64,000 nt of DNA from the NCBI RefSeq assembly GCF_037040815.1, contig NZ_CP146232.1, positions 1,413,501-1,477,500 on the forward strand, in the 5' to 3' direction. A model generated the notes under the pieces. That model had not been told where the DNA came from. It made no database searches and saw only the letters and a list, made by a program, of their open reading frames with translations. The position numbers and the translations under genes were made by a program. Source of the stretch: Pararoseomonas sp. SCSIO 73927 (GTDB lineage Bacteria; Pseudomonadota; Alphaproteobacteria; Acetobacterales; Acetobacteraceae). Shown here in pieces: positions 59,215 to 64,000 of the stretch. Numbering within the stretch: the stretch's first letter is position 1; every line of letters begins with the position of its first letter.

Positions 59215-60759
59215 ATGGACGGCGACATCCTCCGCCCCAACTACAACCCCTTCATCCGGCTGGACCCCCGGGACAACGTGGTGGTCGCGCGCCTTCCCGT
59301 TGCCGCCGGCACGGCCGTGCCCGCGGAGGGCGTGGTCACGCTGCAGGACGTGCCCGCGGGCCACAAGATCGCCGCGCGCTTCATCGCCAAGGGCGAGGCG
59401 GTGCGGAAGTACGACACGGTGATCGGCTTCGCCTCCGAGAACCTGGCGCCCGGCACCTGGATGCACAGCCACAACATCCTCTTCGACGATGTCGAGAAGG
59501 ACTACGCCTACTCCCGCGACTACCGCCCGACGGAGTTCGTGCCGGAGGCACGGCGCGCCACTTTCCAGGGCATCCGCCGCGCCGATGGCCGCGTGGGCAC
59601 GCGCAACTACGTCGGCGTCTTCGCCCTCGGCGCCGCGGGCGCCACGGCGGCGCGCCGGATCGCCGCCCACTTCACGCCGGACCGCCTGGAAGACTTCCCG
59701 ATGGTGGACGGGGTGGCCCCCTTCGCCCACGAGGGCGGGGACGGAATGGAGCGCGGCGGCGAGCCCATGGCGCTGCTGCGGCGGACCATCGGCGGCACGC
59801 TGCGGAACCCGAACACCGCCGCCGCCCTCGTCATCGCCTCGGCCGCCGAGGCGAACGACCTAGACGGCTTCCTGGCGGCGCAGGGGCTGGAGCGCGGGCC
59901 GGCGCTGCGGACGCTGGTGATCGGCGAGGGCGGCGGGCTGCGCCGCACGGTGGAGGCCGGCATCGCGCTGGTCCGGGAGATGCTGCCGGCCGCGGACGCC
60001 GTGACGCGGGAGCCGGTCTCGGCCGAGCACCTGACGATCGGCATGCAGTGCGGCGGGTCCGACGGCTTCTCCGGCCTCTCGGCCAACCCCGCCCTCGGCG
60101 CCGCCATGGACATCCTGATCCGGAACGGCGGCACCGCCATCCTCTCCGAGACGACGGAGATCTTCGGGGTGGAGCACACGCTGACGGCACGCGCCGTGAC
60201 GCCGGAGGTCGGGCGGAAGCTGGTGGAGCGCATGGACTGGTGGCTGCGCCACAGCGAGGGCCGGGACAGCCAGATCAACGGTAAGGTGGCGCCCGGCAAC
60301 AATGCGGGGGGACTGGCCAACATCCTGGAGAAGTCGCTCGGCGGTTCCAAGAAGGGCGGCAGCACCGGGCTGATGGCGGTGTACGAGTACGCGGAGCCGG
60401 TAACGGCGCGCGGCTTCGTCTTCATGGACACGCCGGGCTACGATCCCGTGGCGGCCACCGGGCAGATCGCCGGCGGGGCGAACATGGTGATCTTCACCAC
60501 CGGCCGCGGCTCCTGCTTCGGCTCCCTGCCGGCGCCGACGATGAAGCTCGCTTCCAACACGCCGATGTACGAGCGCATGGTGGCGGACATGGACGTGAAC
60601 TGCGGCACCATCATCGACGGGGAGGAGACGCTGGAGCAGGCAGGGCGGCGCATCTTCGAGCGGCTGCTGCGCCACGCCTCCGGCGAGAGGACGAAGAGCG
60701 AGCTGGCGGGCGTCGGCACCAACGAGTTCGTGCCCTGGCCGATCGGCGTGACGGCGTGA
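59215..60759 (+). CDS. UxaA-family dehydratase, copy 2 (C-half motifs kept)
   Basis: A 514-residue tandem paralogue of the previous gene. Here the C lobe is canonical: QCGGSDGFSGLSANPALG (C279), APGNNAGGL...EKSLGGSKKGGS, PGYDPVAATGQ, GRGSCFG and NCGTIIDG. The N-lobe cysteines are gone: A141 in place of C135, D176 for C170 and A211 for C205. The two proteins therefore keep complementary halves of the family's conserved residues. An AGAGGGAGGG site precedes the ATG. The Ldh gene overlaps its stop. It probably forms a mixed oligomer with copy 1. Confidence 0.9.
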   Translation: MDGDILRPNYNPFIRLDPRDNVVVARLPVAAGTAVPAEGVVTLQDVPAGHKIAARFIAKGEAVRKYDTVIGFASENLAPGTWMHSHNILFDDVEKDYAYSRDYRPTEFVPEARRATFQGIRRADGRVGTRNYVGVFALGAAGATAARRIAAHFTPDRLEDFPMVDGVAPFAHEGGDGMERGGEPMALLRRTIGGTLRNPNTAAALVIASAAEANDLDGFLAAQGLERGPALRTLVIGEGGGLRRTVEAGIALVREMLPAADAVTREPVSAEHLTIGMQCGGSDGFSGLSANPALGAAMDILIRNGGTAILSETTEIFGVEHTLTARAVTPEVGRKLVERMDWWLRHSEGRDSQINGKVAPGNNAGGLANILEKSLGGSKKGGSTGLMAVYEYAEPVTARGFVFMDTPGYDPVAATGQIAGGANMVIFTTGRGSCFGSLPAPTMKLASNTPMYERMVADMDVNCGTIIDGEETLEQAGRRIFERLLRHASGERTKSELAGVGTNEFVPWPIGVTA

Positions 60760-61817
60760 GCGCGGCGGAGGGCCAGGCGGCCGCCGCCCGACACGACGCC
60801 GGCGCGCTGCGCGGCTTCGCCGCGGATCTGTTCACCGCCGCCGGACTGGACGCGCCGAAGGCTGCGGCGGTCGCCGATATCCTGGTGGAGGCCGACATGC
60901 TCGGCCACGACACGCACGGGCTGGAGCTGGCCGCCCGCTACCTCGGTGACATCGAGGCCGGGGGGATGAATCCCTCAGGCGATCCGGAGGTGCTGTCCGA
61001 CCGCGGGGCCTGCCTGGCCTGGAACGGCCGGCGCCTGCCCGGCCCGTGGCTGATGCTGCGCGCGATGGAAATCGCCTTCGAGCGGGTGGGGCAGTACGGC
61101 ACCGTCAGCATCGCCATCGGCAACGGCCACCATATCGGCTGCCTCGCCGCCTATCTGCGCCGCGCGGCGGAGCGCGGGCTGGTGCTGTCCATCCACTCCT
61201 CGGCACCGGGCGTCGCGACGGTGGCGCCCTTCGGCGGGCTTCGCGCCGCACTCTCGCCAGCGCCCTTTTCCATCGGCTTTCCCACGGGCGGCGATCCCGT
61301 GATGATCGACGTCAGCGCTTCCATCACCACGAACAACATGGCGCTTCGCCTCTCCCGCGAGGGGCGGCGGTACGAGCGGCCCTGGCTGATGACCGCCGAG
61401 GGCAAGGCCAGCGACGACCCCGCGGTGCTTCAGGGCGGCGGCACGGTGCTGCCGGCGGGCGGCCAGGACCACGGCCAGAAGGGCTATGGCTGGGCGCTGG
61501 CGGCGGAGGCACTGAGCCAGGGCCTCTCCGGGCAGGGGCGGGCGGACGGGCCGAAGGGCATGGTGAACGCGGTCTTCCTGCAGGTGTTCGATCCGTCCGC
61601 CTTTGCGGGGCTGGATGCCTTCACCCGGCAGACCGGCGCGATCGCGGAGGGCTGCCGCGCCAGCCCGCCGCGTCCCGGTTCCGCACCCGTTCGGCTGCCC
61701 GGCGAGGCCGGCCTGCGACGCTACCGGAAGGCGGAGGAGAGCGGGGTCGCGCTGCGCGAGGGCATCCTCGACGCGCTGCGCCCCTGGGCCGGCAAGCTCG
61801 GGGTGGCCATGCCCTGA
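60756..61817 (+). CDS. Ldh-family (malate/L-lactate dehydrogenase type) oxidoreductase
   Basis: A 353-residue member of the Ldh/MdhII-type NAD(P)-dependent 2-hydroxyacid dehydrogenases, which are unrelated to classical LDH. Family phrases are GHDTHGLELAARYL near residue 49, GNGHHIGCLAAYLRRA near 122, and DVSASITTNNMALRLSREG near 190. It would interconvert a 2-hydroxy acid and a 2-keto acid, perhaps downstream of the dehydratases. The GTG start overlaps the copy 2 stop (GTGA). It is third in the LysR-controlled operon. Confidence 0.9.
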   Translation: MSAAEGQAAAARHDAGALRGFAADLFTAAGLDAPKAAAVADILVEADMLGHDTHGLELAARYLGDIEAGGMNPSGDPEVLSDRGACLAWNGRRLPGPWLMLRAMEIAFERVGQYGTVSIAIGNGHHIGCLAAYLRRAAERGLVLSIHSSAPGVATVAPFGGLRAALSPAPFSIGFPTGGDPVMIDVSASITTNNMALRLSREGRRYERPWLMTAEGKASDDPAVLQGGGTVLPAGGQDHGQKGYGWALAAEALSQGLSGQGRADGPKGMVNAVFLQVFDPSAFAGLDAFTRQTGAIAEGCRASPPRPGSAPVRLPGEAGLRRYRKAEESGVALREGILDALRPWAGKLGVAMP

Positions 61818-61891
61818 ACCTGCCGCACCGACCCGCGGCGAGCGATGTCCAGCGCCATGACAAGAAGCGGCGCGGTCGAGGAGGCGGAAGC

Positions 61892-62884
61892 ATGACAACA
61901 CTCTCCCGGCGAGAGGCGCTCGGCCTGGCAGGCGCCGCGCTGGCCTCACCGGCTCTGGCGCAGGCTCCCCTCGGGCAGGCCGCGGAGTGGCGGCCCAGCC
62001 GCCCGATGCGCTACATCGTGCCCTTCGCGCCGGCCGGGACGGCCGACATTCTCTCCCGCATGATGGCGGAAGCGATCTCCGCCCGCCTCGGCCAGCCCGT
62101 GATCGTGGAGAACCGTGCGGGCGCGGGCGGCGGGATCGGCACGGAGGTCCTCGCCAAGGCGGATCCGGACGGCCACACGATCGGGCTGGTCACCGTTGGT
62201 ACCGGCGCGATCAACTACGCCATGTACCGCAACCTGGGCTACCGCCCGTCCGACATCGCGGCGGTGTCGAACATCTGCACGGTGCCGAACGTCATCATGG
62301 TCGCGAACCGCGTTCCGGTGCGAACCCTGGGCGAGTTGGTGGAGCTGGTGCGCAGGACGCCGGGGGGCTTCAACTTCGGCTCGTCCGGAGTCGGCACCAG
62401 CCTTCACCTGACGGGCGAGATGCTGAAAAACGGGAGCGGGCTGGATATGACGCACGTCCCCTTCCGCGGCGCGGCGCAGATGCTGCTGGAGGCGGCCGCC
62501 GGGCGTGTGGAGATGCTGGTGGACAATCTTCCCTCCGGCCTGCCGCAGATCAAGGACGGACGGGTGCGCGCGCTGGCCGTGACGGACACGCGCCGCAGCG
62601 CTTCCCTGCCGGATGTGCCGACGACGGCCGAGGCGGGCTTCCCCGACGTGCAGGCCGTCGCTTGGTTCGGCACCGTGGCGCCCGCCCGCACGCCGCGCGC
62701 GGCGATCAAGGTTATCTCCGCCGCCCTTCAGGAAGCGGCACGCCAGCCCGCGTTCCTGGCGAAGCTGACGGAGCAGGGAGCCGAGCCCGTTGGCAGCTCA
62801 CCCGCGCAGTTCGAGGCGTTCATCAGGGACGAGATCGCCAAGTGGGGCGACGTGGTGCGCAGGGCAGAGGTGCAGATTGAGTAG
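61892..62884 (+). CDS. Tripartite tricarboxylate-type (Bug) solute receptor, second copy
   Basis: A 330-residue periplasmic receptor of the TctC/Bug family. A Tat-like signal (LSRREALGLAGAALASPALA, about residues 4-23) is present. Family motifs are FAPAGTADILSR, VENRAGAGGGIGTEVLAKA and NFGSSGVGTSLHLTGEM (in part). It is the last gene of the sugar-acid operon and probably binds the imported acid; no TctAB genes are seen in the window. A terminator hairpin follows 32 bp after its stop. Confidence 0.9.
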   Translation: MTTLSRREALGLAGAALASPALAQAPLGQAAEWRPSRPMRYIVPFAPAGTADILSRMMAEAISARLGQPVIVENRAGAGGGIGTEVLAKADPDGHTIGLVTVGTGAINYAMYRNLGYRPSDIAAVSNICTVPNVIMVANRVPVRTLGELVELVRRTPGGFNFGSSGVGTSLHLTGEMLKNGSGLDMTHVPFRGAAQMLLEAAAGRVEMLVDNLPSGLPQIKDGRVRALAVTDTRRSASLPDVPTTAEAGFPDVQAVAWFGTVAPARTPRAAIKVISAALQEAARQPAFLAKLTEQGAEPVGSSPAQFEAFIRDEIAKWGDVVRRAEVQIE

Positions 62885-62916
62885 AGATCCAGGACATCTG
62901 CCCTGTGCACAAACGC

Positions 62917-62952
62917 GAACCCCCTCGGCACGGTTATGTGCTGAGGGGGTTC
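62917..62952. terminator. Terminator between the receptor gene and tRNA-fMet
   Basis: GAACCCCCTCGGCAC (62917-62931) pairs with GTGCTGAGGGGGTTC (62938-62952), one mismatch, 6-nt loop. It ends 8 bp from the encoded CCA end of the leftward tRNA and can stop both the rRNA operon and the rightward operon. Confidence 0.75.
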
Positions 62953-62959
62953 TGAGGCT

Positions 62960-63036
<77 letters not shown>

Positions 63037-63067
63037 GTGGTGTAGTGATCATGTTCTCCGGTCGGGT

Positions 63068-63185
63068 GGCCTGGCGCTGACCGACTCTCCCGCGTCTTAA
63101 GACGCAGTACCATGGGCGCAGGGGCGTTTCACGGCCGAGTTCGGGATGGGATCGGGTGTGGCAGCCTCGCTATAGGCACCAGGCC
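63068..63185 (-). rRNA. rrf: 5S ribosomal RNA
   Basis: About 118 nt on the minus strand. Conserved features are GCCTGGTG at the 5' end pairing with CGCCAGGC at the 3' end, CCCGATCCCATCCCGAACTCGG, and GTGAAACGCC followed by ATGGTACTG (only short words quoted). Ends are placed by alignment with the E. coli 5S from memory and may be off by a few bases. Confidence 0.95.
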
Positions 63186-63317
63186 ACCGGGCCGGAGGAC
63201 ATGATGGGTGGGCGGACGCGGAGCGTTCTGCCCGGGATGGAAGGTGGTGTGTGGGTGGTGTGTTTGCGTGTTGGTGCTGCGTGCGGCGAGGGGGTTAGCC
63301 CTCAGCGGTGGGGGAGT

Positions 63318-64000
<683 letters not shown>

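Overview
The window looks like a chromosomal segment of a high-GC alphaproteobacterium, most probably an Acetobacteraceae/Roseomonas-type member of the Rhodospirillales. This is inferred from codon use, GTG/TTG starts in tightly overlapping operons, the gene families present, and a partial rRNA operon at the right end. No phage, plasmid, insertion sequence or CRISPR array was seen.

Left third (1-18.5 kb): a sulfate ABC importer (cysW partial, cysT, sulfate-binding protein) is followed by an apparent surface-glycan locus. It holds a coiled-coil protein of unknown function, two proteins that look like bacterial galectins joined to a shared 'GWxxD' module, a two-headed GT4-GT2 glycosyltransferase, an alpha/beta-fold GxSxG protein, UDP-glucose dehydrogenase, a pyruvyltransferase-family protein, an Rrf2 regulator, a 1188-residue repeat/TPR/GT8 protein and two divergently transcribed sulfotransferases. 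Taken together this suggests an acidic, uronate-containing and probably sulfated polymer or glycoconjugate.

Middle (18.5-46.4 kb): a cytoplasmic PaoABC-like molybdenum hydroxylase with a TetR regulator, a holin-like membrane protein, a DMT exporter, an orphan LutA-like Fe-S protein, a DUF1345 membrane protein, two SDRs and a zinc alcohol dehydrogenase. Next comes an electron-transfer block: alternative complex III (actABCDEF) followed by ctaG and a caa3-type oxidase (subunit II with cytochrome c domain, subunit I fused to a III-like part). Facing it is a periplasmic, Tat-exported PaoABC aldehyde oxidoreductase with its own lipoprotein cytochrome c.

Right third (46.7-62.9 kb): an acyl-CoA operon (NDP-forming synthetase, MaoC hydratase, Ltp2-like thiolase-fold protein, DUF35, SDR), a tricarboxylate-type receptor, an IclR regulator facing a secreted hydrolase, and a LysR regulator facing a sugar-acid operon with two UxaA-family dehydratases, an Ldh-type dehydrogenase and another tricarboxylate-type receptor. 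The window ends with tRNA-fMet, 5S and the 3' part of 23S rRNA, all on the minus strand.

The most unusual features are: (1) a family of 200-260 bp mosaic hairpin repeats, seven near-complete copies plus two partial ones, whose GAATTC-centred hairpin in the complete copies lies 6-46 bp past a stop codon and points away from that gene; two copies split the complex III/oxidase operon and one appears to supply the start of the subunit II gene; (2) the galectin-like proteins; (3) a tandem UxaA pair in which each copy has lost the conserved cysteines that the other keeps; (4) the truncated tail of an ABC permease stranded between two repeats.
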